A stretch of 64,000 nucleotides of DNA from a bacterium (GCA_026224825.1 JAMFRO010000018.1:1-64000); one strand, 5' to 3'. Positions 48,703 through 58,725 are shown, counted from the first letter of the stretch. Made by a program: numbers and translations. The notes: a model not told the origin generated them from the sequence alone.

Positions 48703-49910
48703 TGGGCAGCAATTACGCCCTGCAGTTCAACGGCCAGCCGGCGGATGACACGCTGAAAGGCCTGCTCGCCTCCATCGAGGTGGAGGAGAGCATGGACATG
48801 CCGTCGGCCATCGAACTCAAAGTGCCGGTATCGCGTTCCTCGGGCGGAGATCTGACCTATATCGCGGACCCTCGTTTCGCGCCGATGGCGACACTCTCGG
48901 TGGTGGCACAGGCCGGCGGCAGCGGGGCGAGCGGCGTTGCCACCGGGGCGGCCGGGGCGGTGTCCGCCGCCATGGGCAGCCCGGCCGCACCGCCCGCCGC
49001 GCAATGCATTTTCGACGGCTATGTCCTGCAGCAGAAAATCCATCTCGAAACCGGCACGACCAATTCGGTGCTCACGTTATGGGGCCAGGATGCGAGCTGG
49101 CTGATGAACCAGGCGGAAAAAGTGCGGGAATGGGTGGATGTGACGGATTCCGACGTCGCCGCCTCGATTTTCGGCGAATATGGCATCACGCCCTCGGACC
49201 AGAACAGCAGCGATGACTCGCCCGCCCATACCGAGGACACGCACAGCCTGATGCAGCGCGGTTCGGACATCGCCTTCCTGCGCCTGCTGGCCCGGCGCGG
49301 CGGCAAGACCTGCCGCATCGCCTGCGCCGATGCGCCTGGCAACCGCACCGGCTTTTTCGCCATTCCGCAGCTCACCGGCGATCCGGTGCTCAACCTCGCC
49401 CTCAACGATCCCGACCATTGGACGATCAACAGCATCGACCTGGAATGGGATGCGACCAGGCCGACCAGTGTCAGCGCCAGCAGCGCCTTGTTCAGCGATC
49501 CCTCGCAGCAGGGGGCGACGGGAGACAGCTCCGATTCCGGGCTGCCGCTGCTTGATGCGCAGAATCTCGCCAGTTTCACCGGGCAGACGATGACGGTGCT
49601 GCTGGCCGCCATCGTGGATAGCGGCGGCGAGCTGACGCAGCGCGCCCAGGCGGTGCTGCGCGAGACCGGGTGGTTTCTGCGCTGTGCCGGAGAGGCGGAT
49701 GCGGAACGGCTGGGCATGGTGCTGCGGCCGGGCATGCTGGTGAATCTGGCGGGCATCGGTGCGGTGCATTCCGGCAGTTGGATCGTGTGGACGGTGCGCC
49801 ATAAGATCACCGAAGAAAAGCATTCCATGCGCTTCACGCTGCTGCGCAACGCCGCCGGCAGCCCGCCGCCGGCCAGCGGCGGGCTCTCCAGCCTGGTGGG
49901 GGCGCTATGA
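48702..49910 (+). CDS. Baseplate hub protein, phage late control D / gp27-like
   Basis: 402 residues from ATG 48702, which overlaps the previous stop. Hub-domain features: YALQFNGQPADDTLKGLLASIEVEESMDMPSAIELKVPV, FDGYVLQQKIHLETGTTNSVLTLWGQDASWLMNQAEK, SDIAFLRLLARRGGKTCRIAC, LGMVLRPGMLVNLAGIGAVHSGSWIVWTVRHKI. Forms the trimeric ring that links tube to spike. A Gly/Ala-rich loop at 70-105 interrupts the first domain. Together with the next gene it corresponds to the single Afp8/VgrG polypeptide, here split in two. Confidence 0.88.
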   Translation: MGSNYALQFNGQPADDTLKGLLASIEVEESMDMPSAIELKVPVSRSSGGDLTYIADPRFAPMATLSVVAQAGGSGASGVATGAAGAVSAAMGSPAAPPAAQCIFDGYVLQQKIHLETGTTNSVLTLWGQDASWLMNQAEKVREWVDVTDSDVAASIFGEYGITPSDQNSSDDSPAHTEDTHSLMQRGSDIAFLRLLARRGGKTCRIACADAPGNRTGFFAIPQLTGDPVLNLALNDPDHWTINSIDLEWDATRPTSVSASSALFSDPSQQGATGDSSDSGLPLLDAQNLASFTGQTMTVLLAAIVDSGGELTQRAQAVLRETGWFLRCAGEADAERLGMVLRPGMLVNLAGIGAVHSGSWIVWTVRHKITEEKHSMRFTLLRNAAGSPPPASGGLSSLVGAL

Positions 49911-50449
49911 CGGACAAAGCGCATCAGCAGCATCATGGCGTGGATGAGCGCGCGCTGGCGGATATTCTGGAGCGCATGCGCAACCGGTTTTTCGGCAAAT
50001 ACCGTGGCGTGGTGGTGGATGTGGATGCCGGCACCATGCGGGTGAAGGCAAGCGTGCCGGCGGTGCTGGGCCCGCAGGTGAGCGGCTGGGCGCGGGCCTG
50101 CGTGCCCTTCGCCGGCCCGCAGGCCGGGTTTGCCTTCCTGCCGGATGTAGGCGCCGGGGTGTGGATCGAATTCGAAGGCGGGGATGTGTCCCTGCCCGTC
50201 TGGGTGGGCGGCTACTGGCATGACGGGGAGACGCCGAGCGACGCCAGCGCGAGCGTCTACGTGATCGTGACGAAAGCCGGCCAGAAACTGATGCTCGACA
50301 CCGGGGGTGGCACCATCACCCTCGAGGATGCGAACGGCAACTCGCTCACCATGGATTCGAGCGGCATCACGCTGAGCAGTTCAGGCCAGACCGTAGCGCT
50401 CGGTTCATCCGGCATTAATCTCAACAACGGCGCGCTGCAGGTGACATGA
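49907..50449 (+). CDS. Baseplate spike protein gpV-like
   Basis: 180 residues. OB-fold domain (FFGKYRGVVVDVDAGTMRVKASVPAVLG, GFAFLPDVGAGVWIEFEGGDVSLPVWVGGYW) followed by a beta-helical needle of short repeats (GGTITLEDANGNSLTMDSSGITLSSSGQTVALGSSGINLNNG). Trimerises to form the membrane-piercing spike. Four-base overlaps with both neighbours (ATGA). Short needle compared with VgrG proteins. Confidence 0.9.
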   Translation: MTDKAHQQHHGVDERALADILERMRNRFFGKYRGVVVDVDAGTMRVKASVPAVLGPQVSGWARACVPFAGPQAGFAFLPDVGAGVWIEFEGGDVSLPVWVGGYWHDGETPSDASASVYVIVTKAGQKLMLDTGGGTITLEDANGNSLTMDSSGITLSSSGQTVALGSSGINLNNGALQVT

Positions 50450-50775
50450 TGTCGGGATTCCTCACCCCCTCCTCCGTGATGATGTGCCCGCATGGCGGCA
50501 TGGTGCAGGCCGCCTCCTCCAACACGCAGGTCACTGTGCAGGGCCAGCCGATCCTGCGCAGCACGGATACATTCATAATCGCCGGCTGCGCCTTCGTGAT
50601 CGGCATCGTTCCCAGCCCCTGCGTCACCGTAATATGGATGCAGCCAGCCGCGCGCAGCGTCATTGCGGCCCCCACGCTGACGCTCGCCAGCCTCGGCCTG
50701 TGCCAGGCGGCGACAGGCGCGATGCAGGGCCCGGTGGTCATCGCCTCCACCCAGCCGAACGTCACGGGGCAATGA
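50446..50775 (+). CDS. PAAR-like spike-tip protein
   Basis: 109 residues. Starts SGFLTPSSVMMCPHGGMVQAASSNTQVTVQGQPILRSTDTFIIAGCAF, a PAAR-like cone with candidate metal ligands in CPHGG and GCAF, then VIWMQPAARSVIAAPTLTLASLGLC. It would cap the gpV trimer and sharpen the tip. There is no C-terminal toxin extension, so it is structural. A start at either of two adjacent ATGs (50446, 50449) is possible; the first overlaps the gpV stop. Confidence 0.8.
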   Translation: MMSGFLTPSSVMMCPHGGMVQAASSNTQVTVQGQPILRSTDTFIIAGCAFVIGIVPSPCVTVIWMQPAARSVIAAPTLTLASLGLCQAATGAMQGPVVIASTQPNVTGQ

Positions 50776-50776
50776 C

Positions 50777-51154
50777 ATGAGCCGCACGGATTATGCATTT
50801 CCGTTCCGTATCGACAAAGCCTCCAACCAGGGCGCGCAATCGCCTTACGCCCAGCATGTGGACGAGATGATCCGGCAGGTGCTGCTGACGGCGCCGGGCG
50901 AACGGGCGGATCTGCCGGAATTCGGCTGCGGGCTGCGCCAGTTGCTGTTCGCCCCCAATTCAGACGCGTTGCAGGCCACGGCGCAGTTGATGGTGCAGCG
51001 GAGCCTGAACCTGTGGCTCGGCAGCCAGATCAACCTGCAGCAGGTGAGCGTGACACCCGGTCCGGGCGGCGATTATTCGCAGATTCTCGTACAGATTTCC
51101 TACATCCTCATCGAAACCCAGTCGTCGCAGACGACACAATTGGTGGTGAGCTGA
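50777..51154 (+). CDS. gp25-like baseplate wedge protein
   Basis: 125 residues with the GPW/gp25 fold: SPYAQHVDEMIRQVLLTAPGERADLPEFGCGLRQLLFAPNSDAL, containing the EFG motif that nucleates sheath polymerisation, and a beta-sheet C terminus (ILVQISYILIETQSSQTTQLVV). It connects the baseplate with the first sheath ring. One base separates it from the PAAR-like stop. Confidence 0.92.
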   Translation: MSRTDYAFPFRIDKASNQGAQSPYAQHVDEMIRQVLLTAPGERADLPEFGCGLRQLLFAPNSDALQATAQLMVQRSLNLWLGSQINLQQVSVTPGPGGDYSQILVQISYILIETQSSQTTQLVVS

Positions 51155-51155
51155 C

Positions 51156-53624
51156 ATGGCGAGTCTGGACCGCCGCGCCGCCGTTGCGAATTCAACATCG
51201 GTCAACGGCATCGATTTCGTCGAGGTCACGAACAGCGCGCAGACCGTACTGAGCGTGCATTTCCTCAATGCCGTGCCGGTGCAGGGCAGTTTTGCCGGTG
51301 CTCCCACCATCACCGGCGGCGAGACCATCACCAGCGTGACCGTGCTGCCGATCGCGGATACGGATTGGGGCTGGGACGACGGGCATGTGGTGCTGACGTT
51401 GCATGTGGCGGCGCCAGGGGATTTTTCCACTTACACGCTGAGCTTTCCGGCAAGCCCGGTGCTGGACCTCATCCTCTCCGGCGTGGCCTTCTCCTTCAAG
51501 GCCAACTGCCCCTCCGACCTCGATTGCGAAACCCCGGCACCAGCTTGCCCGCCGGCCACCGGTCTGGTCCCGCCCATCACCTACCTCGCCAAGGATTTCC
51601 TCAGCTTCCGCCAGGCGCTTCTGGATTTCTCGACGCTCAGCTACCCGAACTGGCTCGAGCGTTCGGAGGCGGATTTCGGCGTGATGTTCGCCGAGGCGCT
51701 GAGCGCCGTGGCCGACGAGCTGAGCTACACGCAGGACCGTATCGCCGGTGAATCAACCTTGACCACGGCGACGCAACGGCGCTCCGTGCTGCGCCATGCG
51801 CGGCTGGTGGATTACGAGCTGCTGCCGGCCCAGGCGGCCAGCACGATGCTGCAGTTCGATGTCGCTTCCACCACCACCAGCCTGCCCACGGGCCTCGCCG
51901 TGATCGCGCCGGGGCCGGACGGCACGCCGGTCACCTTCGAGACCGGGATGGGCTTGTTCGACACGGTGGGACCGCAGCCGGCCAGTGCCGCCTGGAACCG
52001 CGCGCCCGGCATTCCCGCCTATTGGTTCGATGCAAGCCAGCAATGCCTACCGGCGGGCGCGGTGCAGATCGACGTCTATGGCCATGGCTTCAATTTCCAG
52101 CCCGGCCAGGCGTTGCTCATCGAGACGGCGGCGGACAGCACGGCGGACGCGCCGCTGCGGCAGATCGTGCATCTGCTGGCGCAGGGCGATCCCGCCGGGC
52201 TGTGGGCGGAGGAGATCGTGGACGAGATTTTTGCCTGTGCCAGGCTGTCCCTGACACCGCCCTATCTGGCCTTGCCCGCCCCGCCGCCGGCCGCCGCCCC
52301 CACGCAAGTCACCAGGCTCCGTATCCAGGCCCAGGACCGGCTTACGGCGGCGCGCGATCTGTCGCGCAGTCTGGTGATCGGCAATCTCATCACCGCCACA
52401 CAAGGCAGCACGGTCGCGGAGGGTTTCGTCATAGGCCCCATCGCGCTGACCACGCCCAACCCGCCGCCGGTGGCGGTGGAGCGGCTGGGGCCGCGCCCCG
52501 CCACCGCGCCAGGGATTTGCGGCACCGCACCGGCAATCCGCCTGTACACGCTGAGCCAGCCGCTGCTCACCTGGCTGCCGGCAACCGACGGCTCCGGCCT
52601 GCCGGCACCCGAGATCATCCTGAGCAGCGGCGCCCCGCCGGTGGGCTGGAGCTGGTGCCGCAGCCTGCTGACGGCAACCGAATTCAGCAATGGTTTCACC
52701 ATCGATCCCGTGTCGTACCGCAGGGTCACGCGCAATTCCGACCTCACCGCGCAATTTGACTATGACGGCGATGCCGGCAGCACGATACGCTTTGGTGATG
52801 GCGTGTTCGGGGTGAATCCGGAGCCGGGGGCGGCGTTCATGGCGCAATACCGTTACGGGGGCGGCGGCATCGGCAATGTCGCGGCCGGCGCCATCTCGCA
52901 GCTCTCGCCCGCGGCACTGGCCACGGGCCTCTACCAGGCGGTGATGAACCCATTCGCGGCGGCGGGCGGCGCGGATGCGCAGACCATCCAATCCGCCCAG
53001 CGCCTGGCGCCGCAGGCGTTCCAGGCCACGCAATACCGCGCCGTGCTGGCGGCGGATTACGCGCAGGCGGCGGACACGCTCTCCTGGGTCAAGAGCGCCG
53101 GTACGCAGTTCCGCTGGACCGGCTCCTGGCTCACCACCTTCACCACGGCCCAGCCGGCGGCCGCCGAGCAGGCCACGGTACCGCAGACACTGCAGTTGAT
53201 CCAGTTGCTCAACCGCTACCGCATGGCCGGCACCGAGAGCTATGTGCCCGGCCCGGATTATGTCTCGATCGATCTGCAGATCATCCTGTGCGCCACGGCG
53301 GATGTGTATGCGGCGGCGGTGGAGCAGGCGGTGTTCAACCTGCTCTCCCCCACCGGGCCCAATGCCGCCAAGGCCTTCTTCGCGGTCAGCCTGTTCAGCT
53401 TCGGCCAGCCCTTGCAGCGCAGCGCGCTCGAGGCCGCGATCCAGGCCATTCCGGGCGTCGCCGGCATACTCTGCATCCATGTCCGGCTGCGCGACCTCAC
53501 CAGCGGCTTCGTCAATATGGGCGACCAGGTGAGCGTGGGCACGAATCAGATATTGCGTTGCGACAATGATCCGAGCAGGCCCGGCAACGGCGCGCTCTCC
53601 ATCACGGTGCAGGGGGGACGATGA
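51156..53624 (+). CDS. Baseplate wedge protein, gpJ/gp6-like (first)
   Basis: 822 residues. N-terminal beta sandwich (ITSVTVLPIADTDWGWDDGHVVLTLHVA), then the J-like start PITYLAKDFLSFRQALLDFSTLSYPNWLERSEADFGVMFAEALSAVADELSYTQDRIAGES, central beta regions (FDYDGDAGSTIRFGDGVFGVNPEPGAAFMAQYRYGGG) and the C-terminal J domain (RLAPQAFQATQYRAVLAADYAQAADTLSWVKSAG, then AAIQAIPGVAGIL). It forms the baseplate wedge ring, equivalent to Afp11. Overlaps the next gene by four bases. Confidence 0.88.
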   Translation: MASLDRRAAVANSTSVNGIDFVEVTNSAQTVLSVHFLNAVPVQGSFAGAPTITGGETITSVTVLPIADTDWGWDDGHVVLTLHVAAPGDFSTYTLSFPASPVLDLILSGVAFSFKANCPSDLDCETPAPACPPATGLVPPITYLAKDFLSFRQALLDFSTLSYPNWLERSEADFGVMFAEALSAVADELSYTQDRIAGESTLTTATQRRSVLRHARLVDYELLPAQAASTMLQFDVASTTTSLPTGLAVIAPGPDGTPVTFETGMGLFDTVGPQPASAAWNRAPGIPAYWFDASQQCLPAGAVQIDVYGHGFNFQPGQALLIETAADSTADAPLRQIVHLLAQGDPAGLWAEEIVDEIFACARLSLTPPYLALPAPPPAAAPTQVTRLRIQAQDRLTAARDLSRSLVIGNLITATQGSTVAEGFVIGPIALTTPNPPPVAVERLGPRPATAPGICGTAPAIRLYTLSQPLLTWLPATDGSGLPAPEIILSSGAPPVGWSWCRSLLTATEFSNGFTIDPVSYRRVTRNSDLTAQFDYDGDAGSTIRFGDGVFGVNPEPGAAFMAQYRYGGGGIGNVAAGAISQLSPAALATGLYQAVMNPFAAAGGADAQTIQSAQRLAPQAFQATQYRAVLAADYAQAADTLSWVKSAGTQFRWTGSWLTTFTTAQPAAAEQATVPQTLQLIQLLNRYRMAGTESYVPGPDYVSIDLQIILCATADVYAAAVEQAVFNLLSPTGPNAAKAFFAVSLFSFGQPLQRSALEAAIQAIPGVAGILCIHVRLRDLTSGFVNMGDQVSVGTNQILRCDNDPSRPGNGALSITVQGGR

Positions 53625-56209
53625 GCTGCATCACGCCACAAACCGGCGCCTGCCCCTGCGGCACACCCACCTTCCCGGTGGACATCTGCAACGCGCCGGG
53701 CCTGCCGGCACTCACCTACCGTGTGGGCGATTATCTGGCCTTCCGGCACCGGCTGCTACAGGCGCTGCCGGGCGAGCGGGAGCTGACGCAATGGCAGCCC
53801 GGCGCGGCCGGCGACCTCGCCGTGCAATTGGTGGAATGGTGGGCCTATCTCGCCGACATCCTCACCTTCTACAACGAGCGCTACGCCAATGAGCAATATC
53901 TCGGCACCGCCATCCAGCCGGCGAGCGTCAACCATCTGGTGCAGCTCCTGGGCTACCGGCCGCGTCCGGCTCTGGGTGCCAAAGCCACGCTGGCGGCGCT
54001 GCTCACCTCCACCGCGCGGCTGCCGGTGCTGCTGCCCCAGGGCATGCAGGTGCAGAGCAAGCCGGGGCCGGGCCAAGCGCCGCAATTGTTCGAGCTGGAC
54101 CAGCAGGTGCAGGCCAGCGCCCCGGACATCATTGCCACGCAGCTCGTGCCGGCCACACTGCCGCTGCAGGGCGCGGGCGGTTCCATCTGGCTCAGCGGCA
54201 AAATCACCACGGTAAAGCCCGGGGATCATCTGCTGCTGATCAACATCCAGGGGCAGAGCGCGCAGCCGATCACGGATTTCGCCTGGATCAGCATCAGCAG
54301 CGCCACCCAGGTGCAGGACCCGCTCGGCAATAACGTCACGGCGCTGGCCTTCACCACGCTGGCGGGCGCGCTGGCGGCAGGCGCGCAGGTGACGAATTAC
54401 GTATTGCTGAAGGCGGCACAGACCTCCCCTCTGTGGCCGTACAGCACCTCATCCTCGGTCATTTCCGACTCAGGCTCGGGCCTTGTCCGTGAGCTTCTTA
54501 CCCGCCACGGCGGCACAACGGGTGAGACGGAGGAGCCCGGACGGCAGCATTATTCCGGCTCGATCCATCTCGCCGGGCTGGCGCGCAACCTCACGCAAGG
54601 GGCGCTGTTCCTGCTGGATGTGCCATCCAGCAGCGGGCTCTCGCCTTTGCCGGCGGCCGTGCAGAGCTATAGCGAGGTCGTTTGGTACGCGAATGGCGAC
54701 GGCCCATCCCCACCCAGCAACCCGACCACCAACCCGCCGGTGACCGTGCTGCATTCGGAAATCTTTGTGCAGACGCTGAGCGGCAATTGGACGAATGACA
54801 TCGCGAGCCAGGTGACGTTGCGCTACGGCTTCGCGCCCGTGGGCACGCTGGCGCCGGTCCTCACGGCGCAGGATTATCTGTATACCGGCGGCAGCCAGGT
54901 GCTGGCGGCCCAATCCGGGAGTTTCCCGGCGGGTGCGGCGCAGGTACTGCTGGAGGACGGCAGTTTCAACGCCGCCGCGGGCATTACTTCAGCCGCGGGC
55001 AACACCATCACGGCTGGGAGTTTTTCCCAAGCCCCGCCCGCGGCAGGTCTGGCCTCGCCCATCTCCGCCATGTTCAACCTGCTGCCGGTCTCGCGCGGGC
55101 AGACAATCGCCTCCGAAACATTGGGCAGCGGCAATCCGGTGGTCATCTCGCAGGATTTCGCCCTCAACAACAAGCCCGTGACCTATTTCGCCGATCCCGC
55201 CTCGGTGTCCGGCAATGGCTTCTCCAGCACCGTGAAGGTCTGGGTGGACGGGGTGCAATGGCAGGAGCAGAAGAGCTTCTACAACCAGCCGGCCACCGCG
55301 CAGATTTTTGTCCTGTACGAGGACGACGCAGGCAGCACCCATGTCAGCTTCGGCGACGGCACCAACGGCGCGCGCCCGCCGACCGGGACCAACAACATCC
55401 TGGCCAGTTACCGTTACGGTGCCGGCGCGCAAGCGCCCGCGGTGGAGACCCTGACGGTGGTGCAGACGCCGCAGCCGGGGCTCAAATCCGTGCGCAACCC
55501 GCTGCCGCCCACCGGCGGGGCGGATGCGGATGCGCCGCAGAAACTGGCAACGCTCGCGCCGCAATCCGTGCTCGCCTTCAACCGCGCCGTCTCGCTCGAA
55601 GATTATGCCGCAATCGCCATGACCGGTGGCGGTGTGACCCAGGCGGTGGCGCAATCCGGCTTCGACCCGCTCTCGCAACGGCCACTGGTGCAGCTCTGGG
55701 TGGCCGGCGATGACGGCGCGGCTGAGGCCGCGCAGACCGCGCTCAACGGCCTGGCCATGCCCAACCAGCGCTTTGTGGTGAATACCGCGAACCCCGTCGC
55801 GGTCACGCTCAGCCTCACCTTCCTGTACGATCCGCGTTATGACGCCACCACCCTGCAAACGGCGATCATCAGCGCGCTGACTGGCAGCGCCACCACCAAC
55901 ACGCTGACAGGCAGCGCCACCGCTCTGTTCAGCACCGCCGGCATGCCGATCGGGCAGGTGGTGTACGACAGCCAGATCGAAGCCGCCTGCCTCGCCATCG
56001 CGGGTGTGACGGCGGTGCATGACCTGAATTTCGCCACCCCCATACGCAGGCTGCCAATCATCTACCGGCTGAGCCGCGCGCAGCTTTGGAAATTCGTTCC
56101 GGGTATAACCATACCGCCCTGCACCGGGCACCAGTATAATCCCGGCAGCGGTAATTATTTTATCCTGCCCGTGCAGAACCTCAGCGTCACGCCGGGGGTA
56201 TCGTCATGA
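53621..56209 (+). CDS. Baseplate wedge protein, gpJ/gp6-like (second)
   Basis: 862 residues. It shares the J pattern with the preceding gene: TYRVGDYLAFRHRLLQALPGERELTQWQPGAAGDLAVQLVEWWAYLADILTFYNERYANEQYLGTA at the start, VLYEDDAGSTHVSFGDGTNGARPPTGTNNILASYRYGAG, and LAPQSVLAFNRAVSLEDYAAIAMTGGGVTQAVA then AACLAIAGVTAVHDL at the end. The two are diverged paralogues, probably forming a hetero-oligomeric wedge. Unlike the first, it has several inserted beta domains in the middle (about 330-500). Confidence 0.86.
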   Translation: MSCITPQTGACPCGTPTFPVDICNAPGLPALTYRVGDYLAFRHRLLQALPGERELTQWQPGAAGDLAVQLVEWWAYLADILTFYNERYANEQYLGTAIQPASVNHLVQLLGYRPRPALGAKATLAALLTSTARLPVLLPQGMQVQSKPGPGQAPQLFELDQQVQASAPDIIATQLVPATLPLQGAGGSIWLSGKITTVKPGDHLLLINIQGQSAQPITDFAWISISSATQVQDPLGNNVTALAFTTLAGALAAGAQVTNYVLLKAAQTSPLWPYSTSSSVISDSGSGLVRELLTRHGGTTGETEEPGRQHYSGSIHLAGLARNLTQGALFLLDVPSSSGLSPLPAAVQSYSEVVWYANGDGPSPPSNPTTNPPVTVLHSEIFVQTLSGNWTNDIASQVTLRYGFAPVGTLAPVLTAQDYLYTGGSQVLAAQSGSFPAGAAQVLLEDGSFNAAAGITSAAGNTITAGSFSQAPPAAGLASPISAMFNLLPVSRGQTIASETLGSGNPVVISQDFALNNKPVTYFADPASVSGNGFSSTVKVWVDGVQWQEQKSFYNQPATAQIFVLYEDDAGSTHVSFGDGTNGARPPTGTNNILASYRYGAGAQAPAVETLTVVQTPQPGLKSVRNPLPPTGGADADAPQKLATLAPQSVLAFNRAVSLEDYAAIAMTGGGVTQAVAQSGFDPLSQRPLVQLWVAGDDGAAEAAQTALNGLAMPNQRFVVNTANPVAVTLSLTFLYDPRYDATTLQTAIISALTGSATTNTLTGSATALFSTAGMPIGQVVYDSQIEAACLAIAGVTAVHDLNFATPIRRLPIIYRLSRAQLWKFVPGITIPPCTGHQYNPGSGNYFILPVQNLSVTPGVSS

Positions 56210-58725
56210 GCGGCACGGCACTGGACAATTACGACATTTATTACGCGGACAAGCTGTGGAGCCTGCTGCCGGCGGTATACCGCGCGCTCGATACCGACCA
56301 GTTCGACAGCAACGGCCCTCTGCGCGAGTTGGTGAACCGCATCGGCGCCACGGCGGGTACGTTGCGGCGGAGCATCGACAGGCTGTGGGAGGACCAGTCC
56401 ATCGAGAGCTGCGATGACTGGGTGATCCCTTATATCGCGCAATTGCTGGATACGAATCTGGTCTATGGGCTGGATGCGCGCGGGCAGCGGCTGGATGTGG
56501 CCAACACCATCGACTACCGGCGGCGCAAGGGTACGCTCGGCGTGCTGGAACAGATCGCGTCCGACATCACCGGCTGGGACGCCAAGGCGGTAGAGTTCTT
56601 TCGCCGCCTCGGCCGCACGCGGCACCTGCTGGATCCTGCAGTCGGGCCTGCCAGCGGGGCAAGCACGAGCCTGGCGCAATTGCAGCAGGCCGAAGGGCTG
56701 GTGGGGCGGTACAGCGGCACGAAAATCGGCGGCTTCGCGGATCTGCGCAATGTCCATGCCGCCGGGCTCAGCGGCACGGGCTTCGATGAGTTCTACCACA
56801 CCGCCGACCTGCGTGCCCCGCTCGGCAGCACCGGCTGGTACGCCATCCCCCATCTCGGCGCGTTCGTCTGGCGGCTCAATGCCTATCCGGTCGGGCCGGT
56901 GACGCCGGTGGCGGTGAAAAATTGCCCGGGCTGGTATTGTTTCGACCCGACCGGGCGGGACATCCCCCTCTTCGCGCCACGGCGCGGCAGCAACCAGTTC
57001 GGCGCCGCCTGGGTCTCACCCGTGGAGGGCCAGATGCCGGGGCCGATCAGCCAGAGCCTGCTCGCGGCCGACCTCGCCGCCGGGGCCAATGGGCTCGGCC
57101 TCTATCCCAACGCTGTCGCGGTGTTCGAGGAACTCAGCGCCGCGCCGCCCCTGTTGGAGGCGCTGCCGGTAAGCGTGCTGCTGGGCCCCACGCCGGCACT
57201 CCTGCTCAGGCCCGCATACGGCAAATTCCGCTACAGCGGTTCGCCGCCCGCCGCACCGCTGGTCGGGCAATATGTGTATGGTTTCCCGTCGGACATCGGC
57301 GCCGGCTCCTACGACCGGCGGGGCCAGGCCATCACCGTGCCCACGCCGGCGCCACGCCAGGCTTTGCAGGGCGGCGGCGCCCTGGGCCCGCTGCCGGCCA
57401 CCGGCACAATGGTGCTGAATGACTGCCTGACCTATGGCGGGGTGCAGGATGTGTCGGTGGCCGCCCTCACCCTGCAAGGCGGCTTCTCGGCGCAGACCGG
57501 CCTGTCCGCGCGGCCGTTGCTGCAATTAACCCCCGGCCAGATATGGCACATCACCGGGCTGTCACCGGATGCCACGCTCAATCTCGACGGTCTGTTCATC
57601 TCCGGCGGCGAGATCGTGCTGCAAGGCCAGTTTTCCACCGTCACCATCACCTGCTGCACGCTGGACCCCGGCACCGCCAGTGCCGGCCCGCTGCTGCCCG
57701 CTGCCTCACCCCCGGCGCCCATATTCACCGAAAATGCCGCCGGCCAGCCGTTGGCGCCGGTGCTGCTGCGCATCGAGGCCGAGATCGAGAGTTTATGCGT
57801 CGACCGCAGCGTGCTGGGGCCGATACGCACCAGCGGCACGGGCGAGGTGGCAACGGCTGGGCTCAGCAACAGCATCATCCAGGCCATCCGCACCTCCCAA
57901 CCCGGCCTGCTGCAAATAGACCAGGTGAAGGACATGCCGCGCCTCGTGCGGCAGTTGCAGCTCGGGCTGGATCCGGTCTCCGCCGCGCTGCGGCAGTTGA
58001 GCCCGGCGCTGGCGGGCATATTGGGCGGGCTGGCGAGCCCGCCGCTGAGCACACCCGTTCTGCCCGCCGCCGATGACCCGCAAATTCTCGCCGCGCTGAA
58101 CGCGCTGATCGCGGGGCCGCCGCTACCGGCCTCGATCTTTGCCGGCGTGGCGCTGTCCGTGGCCACGCAGGACGCATTGGCGGCGAGCTTCCCCTTTGAG
58201 GCGGCACCGGCGCTCAACCGCCTGCTGCTGGAGGATGCCTGCCCGCTGGAGCTGGCCGATGCCGCGCTCGCGTTTGGCGATGGCAGCCTCATCCTCTCGC
58301 GCTGCACCGTGCTGGGGCGGCTCGTGGCGCACCGGTTGCAGGCGAGCGAATGCATCCTGCACGAGTTGACCACGGTGGATGACACCCAGGATGGCTGTAT
58401 CCGCTTCACCGCCTTCGGCCGTGGCAGCGTGCTGCCGCGCCAGTATGAGAGCGTCACCATCCCGCAGCAGGCGCCGCTTTTCACCAGCACCAGCTTCGGC
58501 GCTCCCGCCTATGGCCAATTGCGCGCGGATGCCGACAAGCAGATCCTGCCGCAGACCAGCCCCAGCACGGTGCCGCAGAACATCATCTCGGCCGGCGCTG
58601 AGGACGGCGCGGAAATGGGTGCCTATGCGCGCGACAAGAACCCGATCCGCGCCCAGGCCCTTCTGCTCAAATACCAGGAATACATGCCCGCCGGCCTCGT
58701 GCCGGTCATCATCAACGTCACGTAA
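56206..58725 (+). CDS. Tail protein I-like baseplate protein with C-terminal extension
   Basis: 839 residues. Residues 1-160 are phage tail protein I-like (WSLLPAVYRALDTDQFDSNGPLRELVNRIGATAGTLRRSIDRLWEDQSIESCDDWVIPYIAQLLDTNLVYG, then RRKGTLGVLEQIASDITGWDAKAVEFF). The remaining ~680 residues are beta-rich with parallel beta-helix-like segments (LNLDGLFISGGEIVLQGQFSTVTITCCTLDPG, LEDACPLELADAALAFGDGSLILSRCTVLGRLVAHRLQASECILHELTTVDDTQDGCIRF). The product probably forms the wedge periphery and carries fibre attachment or outer decorations. Overlaps the previous stop by ATGA. Confidence 0.82.
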   Translation: MSGTALDNYDIYYADKLWSLLPAVYRALDTDQFDSNGPLRELVNRIGATAGTLRRSIDRLWEDQSIESCDDWVIPYIAQLLDTNLVYGLDARGQRLDVANTIDYRRRKGTLGVLEQIASDITGWDAKAVEFFRRLGRTRHLLDPAVGPASGASTSLAQLQQAEGLVGRYSGTKIGGFADLRNVHAAGLSGTGFDEFYHTADLRAPLGSTGWYAIPHLGAFVWRLNAYPVGPVTPVAVKNCPGWYCFDPTGRDIPLFAPRRGSNQFGAAWVSPVEGQMPGPISQSLLAADLAAGANGLGLYPNAVAVFEELSAAPPLLEALPVSVLLGPTPALLLRPAYGKFRYSGSPPAAPLVGQYVYGFPSDIGAGSYDRRGQAITVPTPAPRQALQGGGALGPLPATGTMVLNDCLTYGGVQDVSVAALTLQGGFSAQTGLSARPLLQLTPGQIWHITGLSPDATLNLDGLFISGGEIVLQGQFSTVTITCCTLDPGTASAGPLLPAASPPAPIFTENAAGQPLAPVLLRIEAEIESLCVDRSVLGPIRTSGTGEVATAGLSNSIIQAIRTSQPGLLQIDQVKDMPRLVRQLQLGLDPVSAALRQLSPALAGILGGLASPPLSTPVLPAADDPQILAALNALIAGPPLPASIFAGVALSVATQDALAASFPFEAAPALNRLLLEDACPLELADAALAFGDGSLILSRCTVLGRLVAHRLQASECILHELTTVDDTQDGCIRFTAFGRGSVLPRQYESVTIPQQAPLFTSTSFGAPAYGQLRADADKQILPQTSPSTVPQNIISAGAEDGAEMGAYARDKNPIRAQALLLKYQEYMPAGLVPVIINVT

